Assembly (NCBI RefSeq): GCF_019083995.1
Contig: NZ_JAHRCU010000002.1
Span: forward strand, 62,001-126,000
Direction: 5' to 3'
Source: Roseococcus sp. SDR
GTDB taxonomy: Bacteria; Pseudomonadota; Alphaproteobacteria; Acetobacterales; Acetobacteraceae
DNA length: 64,000 nt
Position numbers and translations under genes: made by a program. Shown here piece by piece: positions 28,977 to 37,526 of the stretch. The notes beneath the pieces are model-generated. The model was not told the DNA's origin. It saw nothing but the letters and a program-made list of their open reading frames with translations, and did not search any database. How positions within the stretch are numbered: the stretch's first letter is position 1; every line of letters starts with the position of its first letter.

Positions 28977-30822
28977 CGCGACCAAGAGCGACGCGGAGCC
29001 CCGGCCGGAGCCGAAGCCGGAGGCCAAGCCCGCGCGCCGGAGCGCGAAACCGGCCGAACAGCGCCTCTCGGGCATCGCCGTCTCGCCCGGCATCGTCATC
29101 GGCACCATCTACGACACCACCGAAGAGCCCGCCGAGGCGCCGCGCCGCGAAATCACCGCCGATGCGGTGGAGCACGAGCGCACGAAGCTCCAGGACGCCG
29201 CCGCCCTCTCGCGCAAGCAGGTCAGCAAGCTCAAGACCCGCCTCACCGTCCTGCCCGAGGAAGCGCAGGAGGAACTCGAGCCGCTGCTCGACGCCTATAT
29301 CCTCATGCTCGGCAATTCGCGGCTGCTGCGCGGCGCGCGCAAGCGCATCGGGGACGAGCTGCTTTCGGCCGAGACCGCCGTGCAGGACGAGGCGGAGGCC
29401 ATCGCGCAAGCCATCCTCGCCGCCAAGGGCGATGACAAGGCCGGGCTGAACCGCCGCGCCGGCGAGGTGCGCGAGATCGCCCGCCGCCTGACGCGCAACC
29501 TGACGGCGACCCCCTTCCGCAGCCTGAAGGGCGTGCCGGCCGGCGCCATCGTGGTGGCGGATGAACTGACCCCCGCGGACGCCGCCCTGCTGGAGCCCGG
29601 CAAGATCGCTGCCGTCGCCACCGAGGAGGGCGGCGCGGATGGCCACACCGCCATCATGCTGCGCGCACTCGGCATCCCCGCCGTGCTGGGCTGCCATGGG
29701 CTGACGGCCGCCGCACGGCGCGGCGACATGGCGGTGCTGGATGGCGGCGCGGGCATCGTCGCGCTGCATCCCGATGCCGCGACCCTCACCCGCGCCAAGG
29801 CCGGCCTGGCCGCCCAGGCGAAGGAGCGGGTGCGCCTCGGCAAGCTCAAGACCCTGCCGGCCGAGACGCTGGACGGCCAGGCGGTGGAGCTGCAGGCCAA
29901 TCTCGAGATCCCGGCGGAGCTGCCGCTGATCGCGGAGGCCGGCGCCCAGGGCATCGGCCTGCTGCGCACCGAGTTCCTCTTCATGAACCGCGAGGACCTG
30001 CCCGACGAGGACGCGCAGGTCGAGGCCTATCGCGGCATCCTGGAAGCCATGGGCCAGGACCCCGTGACCATCCGCGTGCTCGACTGGGGCGGCGAGAAGG
30101 ACATGGAGGCGCTGGCCGAGGGCGTGCCGGTGCCGACCGGCCCGAATCCGGCGCTCGGCCTGCGGGGCCTGCGGCTTCTGCTAAAGCGCCCTGCGCTGCT
30201 GGAGGAGCAGTTCGCCGCCATCCTGCGCGTCGCGCATCTGGGCCAGGTGCGCATCCTGCTGCCCATGGTGACCGTACCTTCCGAGGTCGCGCAGGCGCGC
30301 GAGATCTATGAGCGCGTCGCCCGCCGCCTGCGCCGCCGCGGCGAGGCCCTGCCCGAGAAGCTGCCGCCGCTGGGTGCGATGATCGAGACGCCGGGTGCGG
30401 CACTCGCCGCTGACGCCATCGCGCTGGAAGCCGATTTCTTCGCGATCGGCACCAATGACCTGACCATGTACACGCTGGCGGTGGACCGCGCCGAGATCGA
30501 CGTGGCCCACCTCTATGACCCGCTGCACCCCGCCGTGCTGCGCCTGATGCAGTTCGCGACCGAAGCCGCGCTGCGCCTGCGCATGCCGGTCAGCGTCTGC
30601 GGCGAGATGGGCGGCAACCCGAAGCTGGTGCCGCTGCTGCTGGGCCTGGGGCTGCGCAGCCTCTCGATGAATGCCAGTTCCATCCCGCGCGTGAAGCAGG
30701 CGGTGCGGTCGCTCGACATTGACGACTGCGCGCGCTTCGCACGGCGCGTGATGGAGCAGAGCGACCCGAAGCGCATCGCCGAACTGGTGGATGAATTCGC
30801 AGCGCGGACGAACGAGAAATAA
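28966..30822 (+). CDS. ptsI: PTS Enzyme I (phosphoenolpyruvate-protein phosphotransferase)
   Basis: 618 aa. A basic, Pro/Lys-rich lead (residues 1-33) precedes the normal start LSGIAVSPGIVIG. Phospho-His lies in EEGGADGHTAIMLRALGIPA. The PEP-binding barrel has LLRTEFLFMNRE, NPALGLRG, IGTNDLTMYTLAVDR and the catalytic Cys in VSVCGEMGGNP. It takes phosphate from PEP and passes it to HPr. The GAF domain of PtsP-type enzymes is absent. Overlaps HPr by 11 bp and ends the operon. Confidence 0.95.
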   Translation: MKTDATKSDAEPRPEPKPEAKPARRSAKPAEQRLSGIAVSPGIVIGTIYDTTEEPAEAPRREITADAVEHERTKLQDAAALSRKQVSKLKTRLTVLPEEAQEELEPLLDAYILMLGNSRLLRGARKRIGDELLSAETAVQDEAEAIAQAILAAKGDDKAGLNRRAGEVREIARRLTRNLTATPFRSLKGVPAGAIVVADELTPADAALLEPGKIAAVATEEGGADGHTAIMLRALGIPAVLGCHGLTAAARRGDMAVLDGGAGIVALHPDAATLTRAKAGLAAQAKERVRLGKLKTLPAETLDGQAVELQANLEIPAELPLIAEAGAQGIGLLRTEFLFMNREDLPDEDAQVEAYRGILEAMGQDPVTIRVLDWGGEKDMEALAEGVPVPTGPNPALGLRGLRLLLKRPALLEEQFAAILRVAHLGQVRILLPMVTVPSEVAQAREIYERVARRLRRRGEALPEKLPPLGAMIETPGAALAADAIALEADFFAIGTNDLTMYTLAVDRAEIDVAHLYDPLHPAVLRLMQFATEAALRLRMPVSVCGEMGGNPKLVPLLLGLGLRSLSMNASSIPRVKQAVRSLDIDDCARFARRVMEQSDPKRIAELVDEFAARTNEK

Positions 30823-30839
30823 GGCTGGCTAAACCAGCC
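30823..30839. terminator. Hairpin between convergent ptsI and SDR genes
   Basis: GGCTGG-CTAAA-CCAGCC, 6-bp stem starting right after the ptsI TAA and including the SDR stop in its loop. No T-tract; possible weak bidirectional terminator. Confidence 0.4.
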
Positions 30840-31584
30840 CACCATTCACGTGCCAGACCTGGCCCGTGACATAGGCGGCCTCGGTCGAGGCCACGAAATT
30901 CACCGCCGCCGCCACGTCATCCGGCGTGCCGAGGCGCCCCAGCGGCACGCTGCGCTTCACCATCTCCCACTGGGCCGGCGAATAGGCCGCGTGCGCGCCG
31001 GGATCCTTCTGGGTGAAGCCCGGCGCCACCGCATTCACGGTCACGCCCTTCGGCGCGTATTCGATGGCGAGGCCGCGCACCAGCGCCTCCACCGCCGCCT
31101 TCGCGGCCGAGGTGGCGGGGAAGACCGTCACGTCGTTGCGGAAGCTGTGGGCGACGAAGGAGGAAATGGCGATCAGCCTGGGGTCGTGCCCCTCGGTCAG
31201 CACCGGCAGGGCGGCCCGCGCGAGCCGGATGAAGGCCCAGAGCACCGTATCCAGCGTGCGGGCGATCTGCGCGTCATCGGTCTGCAGCAGCGGAGTCTTG
31301 TCGGCGAAGCCGGCATTGGCGACGACCACGTCCAGCCCGCCGAAGTGCTCCTGCGCGGCAGCAACCAGCGCAGCCGGCGTGGCGGGATCGGCGATGTCGC
31401 CCAGCACCACATGGGCCGTGCCGCCCTTGGCACGCACCGCCTCGGCCGTGTGCTCCGCGCCTTCCGCGTTCTTGCGCGTGTGCACCAGGATGGCGGTGCC
31501 CGGCCCCGCCATCCGGCGGCAGCAGGCGGCGCCGATGCCGGTCGCGGCGCCGGTCACCAGGATGATGCGGTCTGCTCGTGCCAT
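30829..31584 (-). CDS. Short-chain dehydrogenase/reductase lacking the catalytic Tyr
   Basis: 251 aa. NAD(P) motif TGAATGIG at the N-terminus, VVVANAG in the middle and a late NGGLV-type end place it in the classical SDR family. The catalytic serine region is present (ISSFVAHS), but the YxxxK position reads T-S-A-A-K, so Thr replaces the key Tyr. It may be inactive, work by another mechanism or bind a ligand only. Last gene of the hpnCD-hpnE-ALDH operon, 16 nt behind the ALDH stop with GAGGAA upstream. Confidence 0.85.
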   Translation of the reverse strand: MARADRIILVTGAATGIGAACCRRMAGPGTAILVHTRKNAEGAEHTAEAVRAKGGTAHVVLGDIADPATPAALVAAAQEHFGGLDVVVANAGFADKTPLLQTDDAQIARTLDTVLWAFIRLARAALPVLTEGHDPRLIAISSFVAHSFRNDVTVFPATSAAKAAVEALVRGLAIEYAPKGVTVNAVAPGFTQKDPGAHAAYSPAQWEMVKRSVPLGRLGTPDDVAAAVNFVASTEAAYVTGQVWHVNGGLV

Positions 31585-31600
31585 CGCCGTGGGTTCCTCG

Positions 31601-32929
31601 CTACTTCAGGCCCACCAATTGCCGGATCAGCTTGCGGGCGAAGCCAGTCTGCGGCCGATCGAAGAGCCGCGCCAGCGCCCAGCCTCCGTTGCGCATACGC
31701 GCGCGCGGATTGCTGAATTCGCGGAACCCGGCCTCGCCATTGCGCCGCCCGAAGCCCGAGGCGCCGACGCCGCCGAAACCCAGCCCCGGCAGGGCCGCGT
31801 ATTCCACCGCACGCCCGGTCACCAGCGCGCCGGACTTGGTCTGGGCGGCGACCTGCGCTTCCTCGCTCGCATTCGCGCCGAAGAGGTAGATGGCCAGCGG
31901 ATGCGGCCGTGCGCGCACCCAGGCCAGCGCCTCCTCCAGCGAGGCGCATTCCTCCATGGCGAGGATGGGGCCGAAGATCTCCTCCTCCGCGAGCTGCCCA
32001 GCGGCCAGGGCGAGTCCCACCGAATGAGGCCCCGGCCCCATCCAGGCGATGGTGGCCCCCTCGCTGATGCGATCGAGCCGCGCCTGCTGGCGCGCGTTGA
32101 TCACGGCGGTGCCGGTCTCGGTCACGCCGCTCTCCCGCGCCGCGCGGGCGAAATCGGCCGCGCTGTGGCCGATGAGCAGCACCGTATCGGGCGCGATGCA
32201 GGTCTGCCCCGCATTGACGGCCTTGGCGACGAGGATGTTGCGCGCGGCGCGCTTCAGATCCGCGCCGGGCAGCACCAGGGCCGGGCATTTGCCGCCGAGC
32301 TCCAGCGTGAGCGGCGTCAGGTTCGGCGCGGCGGCCGCCATCACCTTGCGGCCGATCTCGGTGCCGCCGGTGAAGACCAGGTGGTCCCAGGGCTGGCTGG
32401 CGAAATCCTGCGCCACCTCCGGCCCGCCCTGCACGACCAGCGCAATGCGCGGCCCCCAGGCCTCGGCCAGGATGGTCTCGATGAGCGCGGCCACGCGCGG
32501 CGCCGCCTCGGAGGGCTTGATCACCACGCGGTTGCCGGCGGCGATGGCGTCGAGTGCGGGCATGAGGGCCAGCTGCACCGGATAGTTCCAGGGCGCCATG
32601 ATTCCGATGACGCCCTTGGGCATAGGCTCGACCCAGGCACGGGCGGGAAAGAAGGGCATGGGAACGGCGGCGCGGCGCGGCCGGGCCCAGCCGCGCAGCT
32701 TGCGGCGCGAGTAACTGCACGCATCGGCGATGAGCAGCACATCAGCCAACAGCGTGTCCTCGGCGCTGCGCGCGCCGTAGTCGGCGGCGGCGGCCTCGGC
32801 GATGGCGGCCGCGTGCTTCAGCACCACGCGGCGCAGTTCGGCCAGCAGGGCGCGGCGCGCATCCAGGCTCGGCGCGCCCTCCGCCGCCTCGACGGCGCGG
32901 AGCGCGGCGAGGGCTTCGGCCGGCGTCAT
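31601..32929 (-). CDS. Aldehyde dehydrogenase (class 3-like; candidate carotenoid-aldehyde dehydrogenase)
   Basis: 442 aa. NAD-site PWNYPVQLALMP and TGGTEIGRKV, catalytic Glu in TLELGGKCP, catalytic Cys in NAGQTCIAPD, and the late EEEIFGPIL motif are all intact. Short class 3-type ALDHs act on hydrophobic aldehydes; coniferyl aldehyde dehydrogenase and the staphyloxanthin-pathway AldH are of this kind. It starts on the hpnE stop (4-bp overlap), so it is tied to the squalene genes. I propose oxidation of a C30 carotenoid terminal aldehyde to the acid. The start at 32929 follows from this overlap; longer frames are shadows. Confidence 0.9.
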   Translation of the reverse strand: MTPAEALAALRAVEAAEGAPSLDARRALLAELRRVVLKHAAAIAEAAAADYGARSAEDTLLADVLLIADACSYSRRKLRGWARPRRAAVPMPFFPARAWVEPMPKGVIGIMAPWNYPVQLALMPALDAIAAGNRVVIKPSEAAPRVAALIETILAEAWGPRIALVVQGGPEVAQDFASQPWDHLVFTGGTEIGRKVMAAAAPNLTPLTLELGGKCPALVLPGADLKRAARNILVAKAVNAGQTCIAPDTVLLIGHSAADFARAARESGVTETGTAVINARQQARLDRISEGATIAWMGPGPHSVGLALAAGQLAEEEIFGPILAMEECASLEEALAWVRARPHPLAIYLFGANASEEAQVAAQTKSGALVTGRAVEYAALPGLGFGGVGASGFGRRNGEAGFREFSNPRARMRNGGWALARLFDRPQTGFARKLIRQLVGLK

Positions 32930-34140
32930 CGCAGGATCTCCCTTGCGGCAGCCTGGCCGGAGCAGATGGCGGCCTCGATGGTCGCGGGCAGATCGGGCCA
33001 GGTCCAGTCGCCGGCGAGCGCCAGGTTCGCCAGCGGCCGGCGCGGCGGCGCCGGAATCGGCCCGGGGCGCTGGCGCGGCGTGGCGCGGCGCTCCTTGATC
33101 ACGCGGCAGGGCGGCGGCGCCACCGGCCAGTCGCCCGGGACGTGAAAGGCGCGGACGGCAGCAAGGATCTCGGCCCAGGCGCGCGGGGCCAGTTCCTCCA
33201 CATCCTGCTCGGCCTCGGCATCGCCGGCGCTGACGGTGACGGCCACGCCGCCGGGCCGGATCAGCACCCATTGGCAGAGCGCGCCGAGCAGGCCGAGGAA
33301 GCGCACCTCGCCACCCGGCTGGAAGGCGAAATGCAGGTTCACGATGGGCGCGAAGCTGTCGGGCGCGGGCAGGCCGGGCAGCATGCGCGTCGCCTCCCAG
33401 GGCGGCAGGGCCAGCACCACGCGGTCGGCCTCGCCCAGCATCACATCCTGGTCCTGGAAGGTGAGGCTGCTGGCGCGGCCCTCCTTCACCTGGATGGCGC
33501 GGAGACGGCTGCCGGGGCGGTACTCCGCGCCCGCTGTCTCCAGCACCGCAAGCGCCGGGTCCACCAGGTCCGGCCCCAGCCCCCGGCTTGCCACGAAAAG
33601 CCGCGCGGCGCCCGGCGCTCCCAGCTTGCGCAGCACCTGGCCCAGGCGGCGCGTCGAGGCCTCGGCGGAAGGCGTATTCAGCGCAGCGATCACCAGCGGG
33701 TCCACGAAGCCACGCAGGAAAGCCGGATGCGCGGCCATCGCCTCGGCGATGGTCCGATCGCGCAGCGGCAAGGCCATCGCCATCATCGCCAGCACGCCGC
33801 CCCAGGAGATTCCGGCCGGCCGCCTGGCGCCATTCCACCAGCCGGCGGGCGAGAGCGCCACGAGGCGCGAGGAACCATCGGCGCAATCATGGACGGGCAG
33901 CCCGCCCGGCTCGGGCTGCACCCAGTATTGCCGCGCGCCAATGGCATCGAGGAAGCCGAGGGCCGCCGTGTTGCAGCCGATCAGCGCATGGGTGCCATTA
34001 TCCGTACCATCCGGCAGCGCGCGCGCGCGGCCGCCGGCCCCCGGTGTCGCCTCATGCAGCGTGACGGCGTGGCCTTGCGTGGCGAGCGCATGCGCGGCGG
34101 CGAGGCCGGCCATGCCGGCGCCGATCACATGGATGGTCAT
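32926..34140 (-). CDS. hpnE: Hydroxysqualene dehydroxylase HpnE
   Basis: 404-aa FAD enzyme of the amine-oxidase/desaturase fold. The N-terminal dinucleotide motif is MTIHVIGAGMAGLAAAHALA with GGRARALPDG, and the C-terminal FAD-contact segment is LALAGDWTWPDLPATIE with GQAAAREIL. HpnE reduces hydroxysqualene to squalene, completing the HpnCDE route that many bacteria use instead of eukaryote-type squalene synthase. Its start overlaps the stop of the HpnC-HpnD fusion by 4 bp and its stop overlaps the ALDH start by 4 bp. Confidence 0.92.
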   Translation of the reverse strand: MTIHVIGAGMAGLAAAHALATQGHAVTLHEATPGAGGRARALPDGTDNGTHALIGCNTAALGFLDAIGARQYWVQPEPGGLPVHDCADGSSRLVALSPAGWWNGARRPAGISWGGVLAMMAMALPLRDRTIAEAMAAHPAFLRGFVDPLVIAALNTPSAEASTRRLGQVLRKLGAPGAARLFVASRGLGPDLVDPALAVLETAGAEYRPGSRLRAIQVKEGRASSLTFQDQDVMLGEADRVVLALPPWEATRMLPGLPAPDSFAPIVNLHFAFQPGGEVRFLGLLGALCQWVLIRPGGVAVTVSAGDAEAEQDVEELAPRAWAEILAAVRAFHVPGDWPVAPPPCRVIKERRATPRQRPGPIPAPPRRPLANLALAGDWTWPDLPATIEAAICSGQAAAREILR

Positions 34141-35762
34141 CGCCCGGTCACCGCGAAGACCGCCATGCGGAACTTCTCAGCCTTCGTCATCCGCGCGCGC
34201 GGGCGCTCACCGGACCAGCCGCGCCGCAGCATGTGGTCCAGGATGCGGCGATAGCCCCACATCATCACGCGCGCGGGGCGCAGCGCCTCGGTGTCGTAAC
34301 GCGGGAGTTCCGCCTCGGCGCGGAAGAATCCGGCGACGGCGCGGCCCGCCAGTTCCTTGCAGATGCCCGGAAAGGCCGGATGCGTGACGATGGAGCGCGC
34401 CGGCCCATCCGGGATGCCCGCCTTCTCCAGCACGGAGAGCGGGATATAGACGCGGTCCCGCGTCGCATCCTCATCCACGTCGCGCAGGATGTTCGTCAGC
34501 TGGAAAGTGTGGCCCAGCGCCAGCCCCCAGGCCTCGGCCTTGGGCTCGCCGAAGATGCGGACCGACATGGCGCCCACGCTGCCGGCCACGCGGCGGCAAT
34601 AGAGATCGAGCGCCGCCTCATCCGGCAGGCGGAGATGGTCGGAGGCATCGGTCTCCATGCCCGCCACCATCGCCTCGCACTCTTCCAGCGGAATCTCGAA
34701 GGCCTCGCGCGCGAGCAGCAACTCGCGCGAGAGGGCGCAATCCGGCGTGGTGAGCTTCACGCGCCACTCGGCCAGCAGCCGGCGCTTCTCGCCCTCGGGC
34801 ATGGCACCATCCGCGATGTCATCCACCGCGCGGCAGAAGCCATAGACGGCCCAGAGGGCGCGGCGCCGCTCGCCCTTCAGCGTCGCCATGCCGCGCGCGA
34901 AGGAGGAGCCGGCGCGGCTGACGCGCTGCGCGACCAGCACAGGATCGGTCGGGCCGAGCAGCGGCGCGGCCAGCAGTTCCGCCGCGAAATCGAGCTTGCC
35001 CAGCGCGACCCGCCCCAGCACCGGATCAGCCGTGCGCAGCTTGCCGAGCAGCCGCCGCGCCAGGCCGATCGTCATGGCCGACTGGATGGCCAGCCGCCGC
35101 GCGGTGCAGAGCCGCGGCAACGCGCTGGCGCGGTCCAGCAGGTCCTCCACACGATCCAGCGCGGCATCCAGGATGTCGCGGCGCTTCGTGTTGCCCGGTT
35201 CGAAAAAGGCGGCCTCGCCGCCGGCCAGCGCGAGCCATGATTGCGGGAGATAGACGCGGTCCAGCTTCTCGCGGTCCGGCACCAGGTCCTGCAGGTGGTT
35301 CAGGATCTGCAGCGCGGTGCAGAGCCCGTCCGCCGCCTGCTTCGCGGCCTCGGCCGTCGTGCCGTGCAGGCGCAGCAGCATCCGGCCCACCGGGTCCGCG
35401 CTGCGGCGGCAGTAATCCACGAGGTCCGGCCATTCGGCATAGCGCGCCTGCTCGGAATCCTGCCGGAAGGCCGAGAGCATGAGGCGCGCTTCCTCGACGC
35501 CCACGCCCTCCGCCTGCATGCGCGCGCCTTCCGCGATGGGCGTGCGGGGATCATCCAGCGACGCTTCCATCGCATCGAGCCGCGCCAGCTTCTCGGCCGG
35601 GCTCAGGCTGTCGCTGTCGGCGATGTCGTCGGCCATGCGGACGAAGCGGTAGAAGGCCATGACCTTCGCCCGCACCGGCTTCGCCAGGATCAGCGAGGCG
35701 GTCGGGAAATTCTCCGTGTCATGGGTGCGGTTGGGCGCACCGGGCGCGGTCACATCATTCAT
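34137..35762 (-). CDS. hpnCD: HpnC-HpnD fusion: hydroxysqualene synthase + presqualene diphosphate synthase
   Basis: 541 aa holding two squalene/phytoene-synthase domains in one frame. Residues 1-265 look like HpnC: HDTENFPTASLILAKPVR, first Asp motif DDIAD at 45-49, second QD-x3-D motif at 158-163 with LDRVYLP. Residues 266-541 look like HpnD: SRAGSSFARGM, DDIAD at 314-318, and LRDVDEDA near 426-433 with DRVYIPL. HpnD joins two farnesyl diphosphates to presqualene diphosphate; HpnC turns that into hydroxysqualene. They are usually separate ~280-aa proteins. Start at 35762 behind AAAGGCGGC; the upstream frame to 35972 has no support. First gene of the operon with hpnE. Confidence 0.9.
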   Translation of the reverse strand: MNDVTAPGAPNRTHDTENFPTASLILAKPVRAKVMAFYRFVRMADDIADSDSLSPAEKLARLDAMEASLDDPRTPIAEGARMQAEGVGVEEARLMLSAFRQDSEQARYAEWPDLVDYCRRSADPVGRMLLRLHGTTAEAAKQAADGLCTALQILNHLQDLVPDREKLDRVYLPQSWLALAGGEAAFFEPGNTKRRDILDAALDRVEDLLDRASALPRLCTARRLAIQSAMTIGLARRLLGKLRTADPVLGRVALGKLDFAAELLAAPLLGPTDPVLVAQRVSRAGSSFARGMATLKGERRRALWAVYGFCRAVDDIADGAMPEGEKRRLLAEWRVKLTTPDCALSRELLLAREAFEIPLEECEAMVAGMETDASDHLRLPDEAALDLYCRRVAGSVGAMSVRIFGEPKAEAWGLALGHTFQLTNILRDVDEDATRDRVYIPLSVLEKAGIPDGPARSIVTHPAFPGICKELAGRAVAGFFRAEAELPRYDTEALRPARVMMWGYRRILDHMLRRGWSGERPRARMTKAEKFRMAVFAVTGR

Positions 35763-35902
35763 GCCGCCTTTGTGGCTTGTGTCGCGCCCGCTTTCCAGCC
35801 CAGGCCGGATGATCGGCAGAGCCGATCCGCGCGAGAGGCGCCACCGCGTTGCCACGGCACAGCCGGGACGGCCAATTTGCCATCGAGAGAGGAGACATCT
35901 CG

Positions 35903-36325
35903 ATGAAGCCGATATCGGGCGCTGGCAGCGCCACCCCGCTTCCCTTTCGTGCCCCAGGCCCGACCACGGCAAGCGGCCGAGAGGCCTACACCTGGCCGCC
36001 GCACCGCGTCAGCGTCACCCGGCGGGCGGGGGCTGCCTGTCAGCCCGACATCCTGGAGGTCTCGGGCCTCCCGGGGGGTCGCTCCCTGCGCGTGCGGGTG
36101 AGCCATCCGGTGACGGGGAGCATCACGGCGACCATCGAACTGACCCTGCATCACGGCCGGCAGGCGCTGCGCTATCGCGGTTGCGACAATCTGCGGCGCG
36201 GCACCGGTACGGTCCATCTGGCCGGCCCCCCCTTACCGGACGACCTCACGGGCAGCGCCGTCGAGGTCGCGGTGGACTCCTGCGAGATCTACGCGTTGAG
36301 TGCCCTGCGGCCGCCCGCCGCCTAG
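35903..36325 (+). CDS. Hypothetical protein between the hpn and crt operons
   Basis: 140 aa, not recognised. GAGAGGAGA lies 8 nt before the ATG at 35903, a good initiation site. No signal peptide or membrane helix; the N-terminus (KPISGAGSATPLPFRAPG) looks disordered, while residues ~45-135 alternate hydrophobic and polar residues like a small beta-sandwich (SLRVRVSHPVTGSITATIEL, VEVAVDSCEIYAL). Divergent from hpnCD over 140 bp and convergent with the glycosyltransferase gene. Codon use looks like its neighbours. Any link to pigment or membrane synthesis rests on position only. Confidence 0.65.
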   Translation: MKPISGAGSATPLPFRAPGPTTASGREAYTWPPHRVSVTRRAGAACQPDILEVSGLPGGRSLRVRVSHPVTGSITATIELTLHHGRQALRYRGCDNLRRGTGTVHLAGPPLPDDLTGSAVEVAVDSCEIYALSALRPPAA

Positions 36326-36326
36326 A

Positions 36327-36425
36327 GCATTTTCAAGCCAGGCAGCTTTGCTTGGCGACTCGGAAAATGCGTGAAAACAACGTGCTGGAGCCGTTTCACC
36401 GTCTTTGCTTGCGGTGAAATGGCTC
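36327..36425. repeat. Paired intergenic hairpins (palindromic repeat module)
   Basis: Two inverted repeats fill the gap between convergent genes. The first has outer arms GCATTTTC (36327-36334) and GAAAATGC (36363-36370), with an inner imperfect stem GCCAGGCA / TGCTTGGC. The second has 14-bp arms GAGCCGTTTCACCG (36388-36401) and CGGTGAAATGGCTC (36412-36425) with one wobble, and runs into the glycosyltransferase stop. It looks like a REP/RPE-type dispersed element and could also terminate both transcripts. Confidence 0.6.
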
Positions 36426-37525
36426 TAGCCCTCGGCCTTGGCCGCCGCATAGGCGCGGCCCTTCCACCCCGCCTTGAGCCCGAGGGCCGAGCGCACCAGG
36501 GCCGTCCACTGGATGGCGAGCGCCACCAGCACGGTGAAGGGGTGCAGCGGCACGGTCCACCAGGGCTCGCCCGTGCGCCAGGTGACGGCGGCGCGGAGTG
36601 CGAACATCAGACAGATGGTCAGCACCGCCTCGACATCGGGCAGAAGCGCCCAGGGCCAGAGATGGGCGCCAGCCAGCAGCACGGTCCAGATCGGCAGGCC
36701 CACGGGCGTCGCCATGCCTTCGCGCGCGTTCTTGATGAAGCCGCCCCAGGCATGGCCGAAATTGTCATACATGCGGCAGGTGGCAAGCGGCGTGCCGTCA
36801 ACGATTTCCGTGTCGTGGCCCAGGTCACGGAAGCGGCGTGCCAGAGCGATGCCGTCATGCAGCACGCCCTTGATGGCGGCATGCCCGCCGATCGCCTCAT
36901 AGGCACCGCGCTCGACGAGGATGAGCTGGCCGCAGGCGGCGGCGAGGCTCGCCTTGCGCTGCGCCGCCCGCCCGCCGAAGGGGAGGTAGCAGATCAGGAG
37001 GAAGTTGATGAAGGGAACGGTCAGCCCCTCGCCCAGGCTTCGGATGATCTGGCGCGGCACACCGCTCACCATCGCGATGGATTTTGAGGCGCTGTGCGCC
37101 GCCATGGCGGCCGCCGCATGCGGCGCGAGTCGCACATCCGCATCGATGAAGAGCAGATGCGTGCCCGTCGCGGCCTCAGCGAGGCGGGCGCAGGCATGCA
37201 CCTTGCCGGTCCAGCCCGGCGGCAGGCTCGGCGCCTGCACCAGGCGCACGCGGGCATCGCGATCCGCGTAGGATTGGACGATGGCGGCCGTCGCATCCGT
37301 GCTGCCATCGTCCATCACCACCACCTCGACCTCGCAGCCGGTGGAAGCCAGCGCCGCGTCCAGGCAGGCCGCGATATTGCCCGCCTCGTTGCGGGCCGGG
37401 ATCAGGATGGAGACGCGCGTGCCGGAGGGCGGCGTGCCACGCAGCCGCGGCATCCGGATCAGGTTGATCGTGCCGAAGATGATGGGCAGGAGCGCGAGGG
37501 CGAGCGCGATATGGGCGAATTCCAT
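36425..37525 (-). CDS. Family 2 glycosyltransferase, CrtQ-like (carotenoid glycosylation candidate)
   Basis: 366-aa membrane GT2. Hydrophobic N-terminal anchor (FAHIALALALLPIIFGTINLI), GT-A core with SILIPARNEAGNIAACLDA, VVMDDGSTDAT and the metal motif HLLFIDADVRLAP, then C-terminal helices (IWTVLLAGAHLWPWALL, VLVALAIQW). This layout is shared by HpnI/HpnB-type enzymes and by CrtQ, which glycosylates a diaponeurosporenoic acid in staphyloxanthin synthesis. Its place 2 nt after an acyltransferase and behind two desaturases favours the carotenoid role. Last gene of the crt operon. Confidence 0.8.
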   Translation of the reverse strand: MEFAHIALALALLPIIFGTINLIRMPRLRGTPPSGTRVSILIPARNEAGNIAACLDAALASTGCEVEVVVMDDGSTDATAAIVQSYADRDARVRLVQAPSLPPGWTGKVHACARLAEAATGTHLLFIDADVRLAPHAAAAMAAHSASKSIAMVSGVPRQIIRSLGEGLTVPFINFLLICYLPFGGRAAQRKASLAAACGQLILVERGAYEAIGGHAAIKGVLHDGIALARRFRDLGHDTEIVDGTPLATCRMYDNFGHAWGGFIKNAREGMATPVGLPIWTVLLAGAHLWPWALLPDVEAVLTICLMFALRAAVTWRTGEPWWTVPLHPFTVLVALAIQWTALVRSALGLKAGWKGRAYAAAKAEG

Positions 37526-37526
37526 C

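Noticed and set aside
32930-33886. Long N-terminal extension of the aldehyde dehydrogenase frame
   Set aside because: It is the hpnE gene read in another frame; the ATGA overlap at 32926-32929 gives a normal-length ALDH.
35763-35972. Upstream extension of the HpnC-HpnD frame
   Set aside because: Sequence is Trp/Arg-rich and unlike HpnC; the ATG at 35762 has its own SD and a normal HpnC N-terminus.
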